From positions 2,176,334-2,240,333 of the forward strand of contig QCWG01000001.1 in the NCBI GenBank assembly GCA_003149575.1: a stretch of DNA of 64,000 bases, in the 5' to 3' direction. The notes below the pieces were generated by a model. The model had not been told where the DNA came from. It saw only the letters and a program-made list of their open reading frames with translations, and searched no databases. A program made the position numbers and the translations under genes. The stretch comes from Altererythrobacter sp. XM-24bin4. GTDB taxonomy: Bacteria > Pseudomonadota > Alphaproteobacteria > Sphingomonadales > Sphingomonadaceae. This document shows positions 55,441 to 64,000 of this stretch, piece after piece. How positions within the stretch are numbered: the stretch's first letter is position 1; each line of letters starts with the position of its first letter.

Positions 55441-55579
55441 CGCCCAAACCGGTGCGGCATTCGCCCGCTGCGGAACAAGCGGAGCGCCCCTCGCGTCAAC
55501 GCTGGGCCTCGAAGGAACGCTGACCGGCTTCTATGGCGATCCGCGCCCGGTCTTCGTGACTGGCGAGATCCGCTTCTAA
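55433..55579 (+). pseudogene. 3' remnant of a TonB-dependent receptor
   Basis: On the plus strand a frame ends TAA at 55577-55579 with LEGTLTGFYGDPRPVFVTGEIRF, the last strands of a TonB-type barrel with the terminal Phe. There is no start codon and no plug or barrel upstream; the reading blends into the TetR remnant near 55435. With the TetR fragment it looks like a divergent regulator-receptor pair whose inner 5' halves were deleted. The remaining 138 bases up to serS hold nothing that I recognise. Confidence 0.55.
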
Positions 55580-55717
55580 GCGAGTCCCAATACCACCAGC
55601 TTTCCCTGTGGCCCTGACCTGCATCTTGCGGGTCAGCGCCGCAATCTTTGTGCAGCAAGTCCGGTTCGCGCGCTAATCACTGGAAATGCATTCTGGCCTC
55701 GTGCATAGGCGCTGCCC

Positions 55718-56998
55718 ATGCATGATATCCGATTTATCCGAGAGAACCCGGAAGCCTTTGACGCAAAGCTGGTACGGCGCGGGCTAGAGCCTGTATCCGC
55801 TAAGCTGATCGAAGCCGACGAGGTTCGCCGTGCCTCCGCGACGCGCCTGCAAGAAGCGCAGAACCGCCGAAACGAAGCATCAAAGCTGATCGGTCAGGCC
55901 ATGGGCAAAGGCGACAAAGAAACCGCCGACGCGCTTAAAGCCGAAGTATCCGAGCTGAAGGAGACGCTGCCCGCCCTTGAAGAAACTTCACGCGCCGCAG
56001 AAAAGCAGTTGGAGGATATGCTTGCAGTCATTCCAAACCTGCCGGCTGACGATGTGCCCGATGGCGCTGACGAGAGCGACAACGTCGAAGTATCGACCTG
56101 GGGCGAAAAGCGCAGCTTTGACTTCGAGTCGAAGGAGCATGCGGATATCGGCCCCAATCTCGGCATGGAGTTCGACACCGGCGCAAAGATTTCCGGCGCG
56201 CGGTTCACATTCCTGCGTGGCGACATGGCACGGCTGCACCGCGCACTGGGCCAGTTCATGCTCGACCGGCAAACCCGTGAATATGGCTATACCGAATGCA
56301 ATCCTCCCGTACTCGTCAAAGACGATGCCATGTACGGCACCGACAAACTGCCAAAGTTTGCAGAAGATAGCTTTCGCACAACGGATGATCGCTGGCTGAT
56401 CCCCACGTCCGAAGTCAGCCTGACAGCTTCGGTAATGGGCGAGATTCTCGACGATAGCGCCCTGCCCATGCGACTAACTGGCCTGACGCTTTGCTTCCGC
56501 AGCGAAGCCGGTGCGGCTGGCAAGGATACGCGCGGCTTCATCCGTCAGCATCAGTTCGAAAAATGCGAACTGGTCAGCATCGTTCGTCCGGAAGATAGCG
56601 AAGCCGAACATGAACGCATGACCGAAGCTGCCGAGGCCATCCTGCAAGCGCTTGACCTGCCATATCGCAAAGTTTTGCTGTGCACCGGCGACATGGGCTT
56701 TGGCGCGCGCAAGACTTACGATCTGGAGGTCTGGCTGCCCGGACAGGGCGCCTATCGCGAAATCAGCTCGTGCTCGAACACTGGCGATTTCCAGGCGCGG
56801 CGGATGAAAACCCGCTATCGCCCCGAAGGCGAAAAGAAGACCGAATTCGTACACACATTGAATGGATCGGGCTTGGCAGTCGGGCGGACGCTGGTCGCCG
56901 TGCTGGAGAATTACCAGAACGCCGATGGTAGCATAACAGTGCCCGACGCATTGCACCCCTACATGGGCGGCTTGACCAAGCTGGAGCCAGCGGCCTGA
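55718..56998 (+). CDS. serS: Seryl-tRNA synthetase
   Basis: Charges tRNA-Ser with serine. The 426-residue class II synthetase has the long coiled-coil arm at about residues 30-100 ([20 protein letters not shown]), the TSE loop ([14 protein letters not shown]), motif 2 ([27 protein letters not shown] split) and motif 3 ([19 protein letters not shown]). The start [12 protein letters not shown] is the family start. surE follows with a one-base overlap (TGATG). Confidence 0.98.
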   Translation: MHDIRFIRENPEAFDAKLVRRGLEPVSAKLIEADEVRRASATRLQEAQNRRNEASKLIGQAMGKGDKETADALKAEVSELKETLPALEETSRAAEKQLEDMLAVIPNLPADDVPDGADESDNVEVSTWGEKRSFDFESKEHADIGPNLGMEFDTGAKISGARFTFLRGDMARLHRALGQFMLDRQTREYGYTECNPPVLVKDDAMYGTDKLPKFAEDSFRTTDDRWLIPTSEVSLTASVMGEILDDSALPMRLTGLTLCFRSEAGAAGKDTRGFIRQHQFEKCELVSIVRPEDSEAEHERMTEAAEAILQALDLPYRKVLLCTGDMGFGARKTYDLEVWLPGQGAYREISSCSNTGDFQARRMKTRYRPEGEKKTEFVHTLNGSGLAVGRTLVAVLENYQNADGSITVPDALHPYMGGLTKLEPAA

Positions 56999-57765
56999 TG
57001 CGCATATTAGTCACCAATGATGACGGGATCCATGCCCCCGGCCTCGTGGTGCTGGAAGAGATCGCGCGTCAATTCAGCGACGATGTATGGGTCTGCGCGC
57101 CTTCGGACAATCAGACGGGTGCGGGGCACTCTCTGACGCTGTCCATGCCGGTCCGCTTGCGCAAGCACAGCGCGCGACGCTGGTCAGTCACCGGCACGCC
57201 GACCGATGCGATCTCGATCGGCCTCAAGCAAGTACTCGACAGCCCACCCGATCTGATCCTGTCAGGCGTCAATGCGGGCGCCAATCTGGGCGATGACCTT
57301 ACCTATTCAGGCACAGTGTCCGCTGCGATGGAAGGCGCGCTTGCTGGCATCAAGTCGATCGCGATGAGCCAGGTGATGAAGCAGGAACGTCCCGCTTGGG
57401 ATGACCGCTTTGCCGCCGCGCGCCACTGGGGCCCGAGAGCGATTCAGCCGCTGCTTGATGCGCCGTTCGAACTGCGCACTCTGGTCAGCATCAACTTTCC
57501 CTGCCGCGCGCCGGAAGATGTCCAGGGAATGCGCGTGGTTCGCCAAGGCTTTCATGACTATGATCGCAGCAGTGTGATCGAAGCGCGTGATCCGCGCGGC
57601 CAGCGCTATTACTGGTTTGGGCTGGATGCGATTGAACATACTCCCGATCATGGCACAGATCTGGAAGCGATCGCCGATGATTGTATCTCCATCACTCCGC
57701 TACAGCTTGACCTGACCCATCATGCTTCGCTGGCAGGGCTGGCGCAGCGCTTCGAAGGGCATTAG
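56998..57765 (+). CDS. surE: 5'-nucleotidase SurE
   Basis: A metal-dependent phosphatase for nucleoside monophosphates and some polyphosphates, linked to stationary-phase survival. The 255-residue protein has the metal-site start [16 protein letters not shown], the SDNQTGAGHSLTL loop and SGVNAGANLGDDLTYSGTVSAAMEG in pieces. Length is normal. The start codon shares a base with the serS stop, so the two are coupled; serS-surE is a common order in alphaproteobacteria, often followed by pcm, which is not seen here. Confidence 0.95.
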   Translation: MRILVTNDDGIHAPGLVVLEEIARQFSDDVWVCAPSDNQTGAGHSLTLSMPVRLRKHSARRWSVTGTPTDAISIGLKQVLDSPPDLILSGVNAGANLGDDLTYSGTVSAAMEGALAGIKSIAMSQVMKQERPAWDDRFAAARHWGPRAIQPLLDAPFELRTLVSINFPCRAPEDVQGMRVVRQGFHDYDRSSVIEARDPRGQRYYWFGLDAIEHTPDHGTDLEAIADDCISITPLQLDLTHHASLAGLAQRFEGH

Positions 57766-57778
57766 ATCTACGACAGGA

Positions 57779-58867
57779 ATGAAAAAGCCGCTCGACAGAA
57801 TTGTGCCATCTCACCCGCAACGGCGCGTTCGCGGCAAGGGATTTAAGCCCCTAAGGCGTGCGGTCAATGTGCCGGTGTGGGGCGACCTTAGCATCCGTCT
57901 GGGCCTTGCCCTTCTGCTGCTTTCGATTGTTGTCCTGATCCATTGGTGGGATCGCGGCGGACTTCAGGATGCAGTCGATGGCGATGTCAGCTTCCTCGAT
58001 GTCGTCTATTTCACGATGATCTCTGTCACAACGACCGGTTTTGGCGATATCACACCGGTTACAGATCGTGCGCGCATGGTTGAAGCGATCATCGTGACAC
58101 CGATCCGCTTTGCAGTGTTCTTCATTTTCGTTGGCACAGCCTATAATTTCATCATCAAGCGCAGCTGGGAGAAGTGGCGCATGGCCCGTATTCAGGAAAA
58201 CCTCGAAGGTCACATCATCGTTCTGGGGTTCGGTATCTCCGGCTCTGAGAGCGTGAATGAACTGATTGAACGCGGCACGGACGCGCGCAATATCGTGGTT
58301 GTGGACCCAAGCGAAGAACGGCTGAAAGAGGCGGAAAAGCTCGGCTGCAACGTCATTGCGGCAGACGCAACCCGCGATTCCACTTTGGAAGCTGTACGTA
58401 TCCACCAGGCGCAGAACGTCCTGGTTTCGGCAGGCCGCGATGACACTTCGATCCTGATCGTGCTGACGGTGCGCCATCTTGCGCCGGACGTGCCGATCAG
58501 CGTTGTCGTACGTGCGGACGATAACGAGATACTCGCGCGGCAAGCCGGCGCGAACAATGTGATCAATCCGGTGCGCTTTACCGGGTTGCTGCTGGCCGGA
58601 AGCGCCAAGGGCGCGCATATCGCGGATTATCTGGCAGACCTCGCCTCAGTCACCGGCCGCGTCCAATTGGTCGAACGCAAGGTCACATCCGAAGAAGCCG
58701 GCAAATCCATCAGCGAACTCAGCTCGGGCGGGCGCGGTTTGCGGGTCTATCGCGGCGGCAAAGTTCTCGGCTTCTGGGAAGACGAGTGCCAGCAACTTGA
58801 GGCAGGCGATGTCGTGGTCGAGATTGTCCCGACCACGAATGGCGAAACAAACGGTGATGGCGCCTGA
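57779..58867 (+). CDS. Potassium channel with cytoplasmic TrkA (RCK) domains
   Basis: A 362-residue ion channel. Two membrane segments (about 39-58 and 98-120) flank a pore loop with the filter SVTTTGFGDITP near residue 85, followed by a TrkA-N domain (HIIVLGFGISGSESVNELIERG split; NAD-binding GxGxxG near 145) and a TrkA-C domain near 290. The filter is GFGD rather than the classical GYGD. It should form a tetrameric K+ channel gated by nucleotides or ions. The ATG was chosen at MKKPLDRI, 14 bases after surE; the earlier frame lies inside surE. Confidence 0.87.
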   Translation: MKKPLDRIVPSHPQRRVRGKGFKPLRRAVNVPVWGDLSIRLGLALLLLSIVVLIHWWDRGGLQDAVDGDVSFLDVVYFTMISVTTTGFGDITPVTDRARMVEAIIVTPIRFAVFFIFVGTAYNFIIKRSWEKWRMARIQENLEGHIIVLGFGISGSESVNELIERGTDARNIVVVDPSEERLKEAEKLGCNVIAADATRDSTLEAVRIHQAQNVLVSAGRDDTSILIVLTVRHLAPDVPISVVVRADDNEILARQAGANNVINPVRFTGLLLAGSAKGAHIADYLADLASVTGRVQLVERKVTSEEAGKSISELSSGGRGLRVYRGGKVLGFWEDECQQLEAGDVVVEIVPTTNGETNGDGA

Positions 58868-58871
58868 AGCC

Positions 58872-59291
58872 CTAGGGCAGATAAGCGTGCACCGTTCCCA
58901 TCGCGATATAGAACAATAGCCAATAGCTCGCGTCGATAAAGAACAGCCCTTTGCTTTTCTGGCTGAAGAGATAATTCGTGCCGATAGCCGGGACAATGAA
59001 CCCCAGCGCCGCACCGAATGCTGTCATGATCTTTGCGACAACTGACAAATCAGCGCCGACATCAGCATAGCTATGAAAAGTGTGTGCCAACGTCCAGCTG
59101 GCGAGCAGCGAGAACAGTAACGCACCGCCATAGATCAGCGGCATATTGCCTTCCTTGATCTTTTCTTCGGTCAGGCCAACCGCGCCCATCCACTTTTTGC
59201 CCATGACCGGGCCATACCATATCCCGCCAACAACAAACCCTGCGAAGGCAGCGAGAAAAACACCAATCCAATTGACGGCAAACAGATCCAT
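58872..59291 (-). CDS. DUF1761 membrane protein
   Basis: A 139-residue protein with four hydrophobic segments. The family pattern is seen in VNWIGVFLAAFAGFVVGGIWYGPVMGKKWM near the N-terminus and in the C-terminal ASYWLLFYIAMGTVHAYL. Function is unknown. It is transcribed alone on the minus strand, converging on the potassium channel gene with 4 bases between stops. Confidence 0.87.
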   Translation of the reverse strand: MDLFAVNWIGVFLAAFAGFVVGGIWYGPVMGKKWMGAVGLTEEKIKEGNMPLIYGGALLFSLLASWTLAHTFHSYADVGADLSVVAKIMTAFGAALGFIVPAIGTNYLFSQKSKGLFFIDASYWLLFYIAMGTVHAYLP

Positions 59292-59368
59292 AACATCCTC
59301 CCCGAAATCCGGTCCGATAGAGACTGGCTAGCGCGTTTGCGCGCGCTCGTGTAGTGGGCGCGCCAACT

Positions 59369-60742
59369 ATGAACAAAACTGCCACGCAATTACCCGAAGC
59401 CAAGAAAGTTGGCATGGTTTCACTCGGCTGCCCAAAGGCGCTGGTCGATTCCGAACGTATTCTCACGCGCCTGCGCGCCGATGGTTATGCGATGAGCCCG
59501 GATTATACCGGGGCTGACGTGGTGCTGGTCAACACTTGCGGCTTTCTCGATTCCGCCAAGGAAGAAAGCCTGGCCGCGATTGGCGAAGCGATCGCTGAAA
59601 ATGGCCGTGTGATTGTGACAGGATGTATGGGCGAAAAAGCTGACGCGATCCGCGCTGCTCACCCGCAAGTTCTGGCCGTAACTGGCGCGCATCAATACGA
59701 ACAGGTCGTGGAAGCAGTGCATAAGCATGCGCCACCAAGCCAAGGCCCATTTGTAGACCTCATCCCGCAGCCGGATGTAAAACTCACTCCGCGTCACTAT
59801 AGCTATCTGAAGATCAGCGAAGGCTGCAATCACTCCTGTGCATTCTGCATTATCCCGGACCTGCGCGGAAAACTCGCTAGTCGGCGGGTCGATGCTGTCC
59901 TGCGCGAAGCAGAAAAACTGGTGGCGGCGGGCACGAAAGAACTGCTGGTGATCAGCCAGGATACGTCTGCCTACGGTGTCGATACACGACATGAGGCCCG
60001 GACGTGGAAGGGCCGCGAAGTGCGCGCGCATATGACCGATCTGGCGCGTGAACTGGGGCAACTCAAAGCACCGGATGGCGAACAGCCGTGGGTGCGCCTC
60101 CACTATGTCTATCCATACCCGCATGTCGATGCGGTGATCCCGCTGATGGCGGAAGGCTTGCTTACGCCATACCTCGACATCCCTTTCCAGCACGCTTCGC
60201 CCAAAGTGCTCAAGGCAATGAAGCGCCCCGCGAACGAAGCAAAGGTGCTTGAGCGGCTGAAGGGTTGGCGCCAAATCTGCCCCGATATCGCCGTGCGTTC
60301 GAGCTTCGTCGTCGGCTTTCCGGGCGAGACCGAAGAAGATTTCCAGTATCTGCTCGATTGGCTGGAGGAGGCTCAGCTCGACCGCGTTGGCGCGTTCCGT
60401 TTCGAGCCGGTCGAAGGTGCGCAGGCCAATGCGCTGCCCGATCACGTGCCTGAGGAGGTCAAAGAAGAGCGCTATGCCCGCGTGATGGAAGTGACCGAGC
60501 AGATCAGCGCGGCTAAACTTGAGGCAAAGATCGGCAAGACCTTGCTCGTGATCATCGATGAGGTGGGCGAGCCAGACGAAGATGGCGACATCGGCGCAAC
60601 CGGCAGATCACAGGCCGATGCGCCAGAAATCGATGGTGCGGTTTATCTCCGCAATGTCGCGGCGACGCTCAAGTCAGGTGACATTGTACAGGTCGAAATC
60701 GAAGATGCCGACGCGCACGATCTGTTCGGGGTGATTGCCTAG
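59369..60742 (+). CDS. rimO: Ribosomal protein S12 methylthiotransferase
   Basis: A radical SAM enzyme that adds a methylthio group to Asp88 of ribosomal protein S12. The 457-residue protein has the N-terminal UPF0004 domain with three cysteines ([26 protein letters not shown]), the SAM cluster site [11 protein letters not shown] near residue 156, and a C-terminal TRAM domain. SCAFCIIP and LRGKLASRR are RimO-like rather than MiaB-like. The ATG at MNKTATQL was chosen over an earlier GTG-type start five codons before. Confidence 0.95.
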   Translation: MNKTATQLPEAKKVGMVSLGCPKALVDSERILTRLRADGYAMSPDYTGADVVLVNTCGFLDSAKEESLAAIGEAIAENGRVIVTGCMGEKADAIRAAHPQVLAVTGAHQYEQVVEAVHKHAPPSQGPFVDLIPQPDVKLTPRHYSYLKISEGCNHSCAFCIIPDLRGKLASRRVDAVLREAEKLVAAGTKELLVISQDTSAYGVDTRHEARTWKGREVRAHMTDLARELGQLKAPDGEQPWVRLHYVYPYPHVDAVIPLMAEGLLTPYLDIPFQHASPKVLKAMKRPANEAKVLERLKGWRQICPDIAVRSSFVVGFPGETEEDFQYLLDWLEEAQLDRVGAFRFEPVEGAQANALPDHVPEEVKEERYARVMEVTEQISAAKLEAKIGKTLLVIIDEVGEPDEDGDIGATGRSQADAPEIDGAVYLRNVAATLKSGDIVQVEIEDADAHDLFGVIA

Positions 60743-60757
60743 CCTAAAAGGGCCGCC

Positions 60758-61783
60758 CTAACTACTTGCCCGCTCCAGCAAGCGCACCCGTACACGCCGT
60801 ATGCTGGGATGTTCTACCTCTTCACCAGCTGTCACCGCTTCAACCAGCAAGCGACCCGCCTGATCAAGATCGGGCTCAATGGTCGAAAGAGGCGGATTTG
60901 AGAGCTCGCCAGCAGGGATCCCGTCGAAACCGACGACTTTGACCTTGCCCGGCATTTCGATTCCTGCGGCCTGAAATGCTTCCAGAACTCCAAACGCAAT
61001 GGCGTCACACACGGCGAACACGCCGTTAAACGCCTTGCCACTGTCGATCAGCGCTTTGGCCGCAAGGCGCCCCTGTTCGCGGCGTTCCCGACCGTGTTCG
61101 ATTTCAATCAGTTCCGCAGATTTGCCGAGCTTCCTGGCTTGATCGAGAAAACTGTCCGTGCGTTCGGCAAACTGGCGCTGAACCGAATCGTGCGACCCGA
61201 TGCACACGAGATTCTTGCACCCGCGCTGCACAAGGTGGTCAGCTGCCAGCCGCGCACCAGCATCATTGTCCGAACTGACCCAGTCGAGATCACCCAAGGG
61301 CGAGCCCCAATAGGCGATCGGCTGGCTCGTCTCGCCCACTTTGCGGAAATAGTCCCAAGCTGCGCGATTTGCGGTGGTGCCGATCACGATCAGCCCTTCT
61401 GCCTGCCCGCGTTCGACATAGTGGCCGAACAGCTTGTCTTCGTCGGCTTGCAGAGAGACCAGGACTTCCAGCCCGCGATCCGCGGCAGCTGCGCAGATGC
61501 CCCCCAGCAAGGCGTAGGAGAACGGATTGACATCGCGCGCACCGCCGCCCGGCTTTGATATCACAACTGTCGCCAACGTGCCTGTATGCCCGCGCCGCAG
61601 TCGCGCTGCGCGTTCGTCAACGAAATAGCCCAGTTCGCTTGCGGCTTCGAGAACGCGGGTTCGCGTTGCCTCTGTAATAACAGCGGAACCAGACAATGCG
61701 CGCGAAACTGTCGACTGGCTGACGCCAGCCTTTTCAGCCACGTCAAAACTTGTGACGCGCATAGGCTTGCGGGTCGCGTCCAT
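60758..61783 (-). CDS. LacI-family transcriptional regulator, divergent to zwf
   Basis: A 341-residue repressor-type protein. The N-terminal helix-turn-helix is VTSFDVAEKAGVSQSTVSRALSGS at about residues 10-33, and the hinge helix is near 55. The sugar-binding domain has YVERGQAEGLIVIG and VVGFDGIPAGELSNPPLSTIE. The start at MDATRKPM has GGGAGAGAA upstream and is preferred over an ATG five codons earlier. It faces zwf with 120 bases between, so it likely controls the Entner-Doudoroff operon and senses a sugar or sugar phosphate; the ligand is unknown. Confidence 0.9.
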   Translation of the reverse strand: MDATRKPMRVTSFDVAEKAGVSQSTVSRALSGSAVITEATRTRVLEAASELGYFVDERAARLRRGHTGTLATVVISKPGGGARDVNPFSYALLGGICAAAADRGLEVLVSLQADEDKLFGHYVERGQAEGLIVIGTTANRAAWDYFRKVGETSQPIAYWGSPLGDLDWVSSDNDAGARLAADHLVQRGCKNLVCIGSHDSVQRQFAERTDSFLDQARKLGKSAELIEIEHGRERREQGRLAAKALIDSGKAFNGVFAVCDAIAFGVLEAFQAAGIEMPGKVKVVGFDGIPAGELSNPPLSTIEPDLDQAGRLLVEAVTAGEEVEHPSIRRVRVRLLERASS

Positions 61784-61823
61784 TTCTCTCCCTTTCATGG
61801 CCGAAATTCTTGTTACGGTCCGT

Positions 61824-61835
61824 GCATAGCTATGC
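61824..61835. promoter_or_regulatory. Candidate operator between the LacI regulator and zwf
   Basis: GCATAGCTATGC is a perfect 12-base palindrome in the intergenic region. LacI-family operators are usually symmetric sequences of this size with a central CG or nearby pair. A second inverted repeat (gatggt-n6-accatc, 61868-61885) lies closer to the zwf start. Assignment to this regulator rests on position only. Confidence 0.45.
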
Positions 61836-61903
61836 GATGCTATGGCCGAGAATTGTGCGGTGCGCTAGATGGTGGTGAGACCATCCTTGGGAGAAGCGTT
61901 TAG

Positions 61904-63367
61904 ATGGAAGTGTCTTCGACAGGCAGCGAACAGTTTACCGCTGACCGAATCTTGCTGTTCGGGGCCACAGGTGACCTCGCGCAGCGTATGCTTTTGCCTT
62001 CGCTCAGCGCGCTGCATGCTGACGGCCTGATCGCTCCTGATTTGAAGATCATTGGCACAGCTCGGTCTGAAATGTCCGATGCGGAATTCCGCAACTTCGC
62101 CCGCGAAGCTTTGGAAAAGTATATGCCCGCCGAGCGACGCGGCGGAATGGCAGAATTCCTGAACCGACTCAGCTATCAACCGCTTGATGCAACTTCGCTG
62201 GATGGGTTCAAGGAACTGGCGGAAAAGGTCGGTGAGCCCAAGCAAGGCCTGGCAATCTTCCTGTCGACAGCACCCAGTCTGTTTGAACCGACCATAAAAG
62301 GCTTGCAGCATGCCGGGCTCGACGGCGCAAACGTGCGCATGTGCCTGGAAAAACCGCTTGGCACCGACCTTAGTTCAAGCTGCGAGATCAATGATGCAGT
62401 CGCGACCGCATTTCCGGAGGACCGGATTTTCCGGATCGACCACTATTTAGGCAAGGAGACGGTCCAGAACCTGCTCGCGCTGAGGTTTGCGAACCTCATG
62501 TTCGAACCGATCTGGAATGCAGCGCATATTGACCACGTCCAGATCACTGTCGCTGAGACTATCGGTCTGGAATCGCGCGTCAGCTATTATGACGACAGTG
62601 GCGCACTGCGCGACATGGTACAGAACCACATGCTGCAATTGCTTGCATTGGTAGCCATGGAGCCGCCCAGCGACTTTGACGCAACTGCCGTGCGCGACGA
62701 GAAGGTCAAAGTCCTGCGTGCCCTTCGAAAAGTTGCAGTCGGAGATACTGTAATCGGACAATATCGCGCTGGCGCAATCAGTGGCGAAGCCGTGCCAGGC
62801 TATGATGACGAACTCGGCAAGGATTCCGGCACCGAGACGTTCGTTGCGATAAAGGGCCATGTCGACAATTGGCGCTGGAAAGGCGTGCCGTTTTACCTGC
62901 GTACCGGCAAACGCCTGCCTGAGCGTGTGACCGAAATCGTAGTTCAATTTCGCTGCGTGCCGCATTCGATCTTTGCTGGCAAAGGCGCGACGATGCAGCC
63001 CAACCGGCTGGTGATCGGAATCCAGCCGGAAGAGAATGTCACTTTGTCACTTATGACCAAAGTGCCCGGGCTTGACCGCGAAGGCATTCGACTTCGCCAG
63101 GTTCCTTTGGATATTGCCATGCCTGATGCCTTTGTAGGGCAACACCGCCGGATCGCCTACGAACGGCTGCTGCTGGATCTGATCGAAGGTGATCAGACGC
63201 TATTCGTTCGTCGTGACGAGGTAGAGGCGCAGTGGCAGTGGATCGATGCCATTCGCGAGGTTTGGCAATCGAGCGGGCAAACACCGAAAACCTATACAGC
63301 GGGCAGTTGGGGCCCAAGCGCCGCCATAGCGCTGACAGAACGTGACGGAGTAAGCTGGCATGAGTGA
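61904..63367 (+). CDS. zwf: Glucose-6-phosphate dehydrogenase
   Basis: Oxidises glucose 6-phosphate to 6-phosphogluconolactone with NADP+, the first step of the Entner-Doudoroff and pentose phosphate routes. The 487-residue protein has the nucleotide-binding [18 protein letters not shown] near residue 20, the substrate motif RIDHYLGKE near 178 and [20 protein letters not shown] near 325. The end overlaps edd by eight bases. The pair and the divergent LacI gene make a classic Entner-Doudoroff operon in sphingomonads, where glycolysis lacks phosphofructokinase. Confidence 0.97.
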   Translation: MEVSSTGSEQFTADRILLFGATGDLAQRMLLPSLSALHADGLIAPDLKIIGTARSEMSDAEFRNFAREALEKYMPAERRGGMAEFLNRLSYQPLDATSLDGFKELAEKVGEPKQGLAIFLSTAPSLFEPTIKGLQHAGLDGANVRMCLEKPLGTDLSSSCEINDAVATAFPEDRIFRIDHYLGKETVQNLLALRFANLMFEPIWNAAHIDHVQITVAETIGLESRVSYYDDSGALRDMVQNHMLQLLALVAMEPPSDFDATAVRDEKVKVLRALRKVAVGDTVIGQYRAGAISGEAVPGYDDELGKDSGTETFVAIKGHVDNWRWKGVPFYLRTGKRLPERVTEIVVQFRCVPHSIFAGKGATMQPNRLVIGIQPEENVTLSLMTKVPGLDREGIRLRQVPLDIAMPDAFVGQHRRIAYERLLLDLIEGDQTLFVRRDEVEAQWQWIDAIREVWQSSGQTPKTYTAGSWGPSAAIALTERDGVSWHE

Positions 63368-64000
63368 ATTGAACTCAACTATTGCCAAAGTGACCGCGCG
63401 CGTGATCGAAAAGTCGCGCGATAGCCGTCAGTCCTACCTGGATCTGATGGATCGCGAAGCGGACCGCATGCCCGATATGAATGCGGTATCCTGTTCGAAT
63501 CTCGCGCACGCTTTTGCCGGTGCGGTCGAAGATCAGGAGACGCTCCGCCAAGGTACGAGCCCCAATATCGGCATCGTGAGCGCTTACAACGATATGCTGT
63601 CCGCGCATCAGCCCTATGGCCGCTACCCTGAACGACTGAAGGTCTACGCCCGTGAAGTTGGCGCTACCGCGCAAGTGGCTGGCGGCACGCCTGCCATGTG
63701 TGACGGTGTGACACAGGGCGAGGACGGGATGGAACTCTCGCTCTTCAGCCGAGATGTGATCGCGCTGTCGACCGGTGTCGCGTTGAGCCATCAAATGTAT
63801 TCGGGCGTGGCGCTGCTGGGCATTTGCGACAAGATCGTGCCCGGCCTGATGATAGGTGCGCTGCGTTTCGGCCATTTGCCCGCCGTTTTCGTGCCATCTG
63901 GCCCGATGCCCAGCGGGATTGCCAACAAGGAAAAACAGCGAGTCCGCCAGCTTTATGCAGAAGGCAAGGCGACCCGCGCCGAACTGCTCGAAAGCGAAAG
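63360..64000 (+). CDS. edd: Phosphogluconate dehydratase, partial
   Basis: Edd converts 6-phosphogluconate to 2-keto-3-deoxy-6-phosphogluconate with a [4Fe-4S] cluster. The first 213 codons are in the window and the gene runs off the right edge. It begins [20 protein letters not shown]. Typical IlvD/Edd segments are [38 protein letters not shown], and [15 protein letters not shown], each with a cluster-binding Cys. The ATG overlaps the zwf end by eight bases, so translation is coupled. eda is expected downstream but is not visible. Confidence 0.95.
   Translation, partial: MSELNSTIAKVTARVIEKSRDSRQSYLDLMDREADRMPDMNAVSCSNLAHAFAGAVEDQETLRQGTSPNIGIVSAYNDMLSAHQPYGRYPERLKVYAREVGATAQVAGGTPAMCDGVTQGEDGMELSLFSRDVIALSTGVALSHQMYSGVALLGICDKIVPGLMIGALRFGHLPAVFVPSGPMPSGIANKEKQRVRQLYAEGKATRAELLESE

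Noticed and set aside
55332..55658. 108-residue minus-strand open frame after sppA
   Set aside because: The TetR-like residues are in a different minus-strand frame; this one has no recognisable pattern and is Arg/Gly-rich like a shadow.
59420..60445. 341-residue open frame antisense to rimO
   Set aside because: Shadow of rimO, which has all cluster cysteines on the plus strand.
1..64000. Prophage, insertion sequence, integrase or defence island
   Set aside because: No transposase, recombinase, phage structural or restriction genes were seen; apart from the lesions listed, the window is ordinary chromosome.

Overview
The window looks like the chromosome of an alphaproteobacterium of the Sphingomonadales, most likely near Erythrobacteraceae. 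Supporting markers are the cell-cycle phosphotransferase ChpT, an RpoH-type sigma factor, the ATP12-type F1 assembly chaperone, an Alph_Pro_TM/TauE pair, TonB-dependent receptors, a TorF-type porin, DUF3297, an Entner-Doudoroff zwf-edd operon and a PyrB partnered by a dihydroorotase-like protein without its metal-binding histidines. Base composition and gene packing are even, many neighbours overlap by ATGA, and I saw no prophage, insertion sequence or CRISPR array. The species assignment is inference from gene content only.

Layout. 1-3 kb: gatC-gatA and two small downstream genes, a membrane-anchored FKBP and rpsU, all on the minus strand. 3.2-7 kb: a tightly overlapping plus-strand operon crcB, rluC-like, PaiB-like, HAD phosphatase, small membrane protein, ATP12. 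7-10.5 kb: a complete Mla-type lipid transport operon (STAS-MlaE, MlaF, MlaD, auxiliary lipoprotein). 10.6-14.1 kb: valS and queE. 14.3-21.3 kb: Alph_Pro_TM/TauE, nhaA, gloA, TorF-like porin, a metallophosphatase and ugd. 21.3-26.2 kb: a deleted FMN-dependent glutamate-synthase-like gene, a large TonB receptor, rnpB (RNase P RNA) and a deleted aquaporin gene. 26.2-37 kb: AmpD-like amidase, chpT, a JAMM peptidase, rluD-like, rpoH, a kinase with an in-frame stop, M20 amidohydrolase, mtgA, CDF metal exporter, racemase, phosphatase-like protein, clpX and clpP. 37-47 kb: outer membrane receptor, secreted amidase, trigger factor with a histone-like tail, tRNA-Leu(UAG), der, bfr/bfd with a Fur-like box, DUF418. 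48-51 kb: a ParA - ribbon-helix-helix - TPR/SPOR module, the last gene frameshifted. 51-53.2 kb: pyrC' and a pyrB with an extra N-terminal helix-turn-helix domain. 53.4-64 kb: sppA, a double remnant of a TetR/receptor pair, serS, surE, a potassium channel, DUF1761, rimO, a LacI regulator and zwf-edd, cut by the window edge.

The most interesting points are the helix-turn-helix/aspartate carbamoyltransferase fusion with a perfect palindrome just upstream of its start codon, and a series of gene lesions (three internal deletions, one frameshift, one nonsense codon) concentrated between 21 and 56 kb, each readable from the surviving coding frames. The housekeeping genes around them appear intact.
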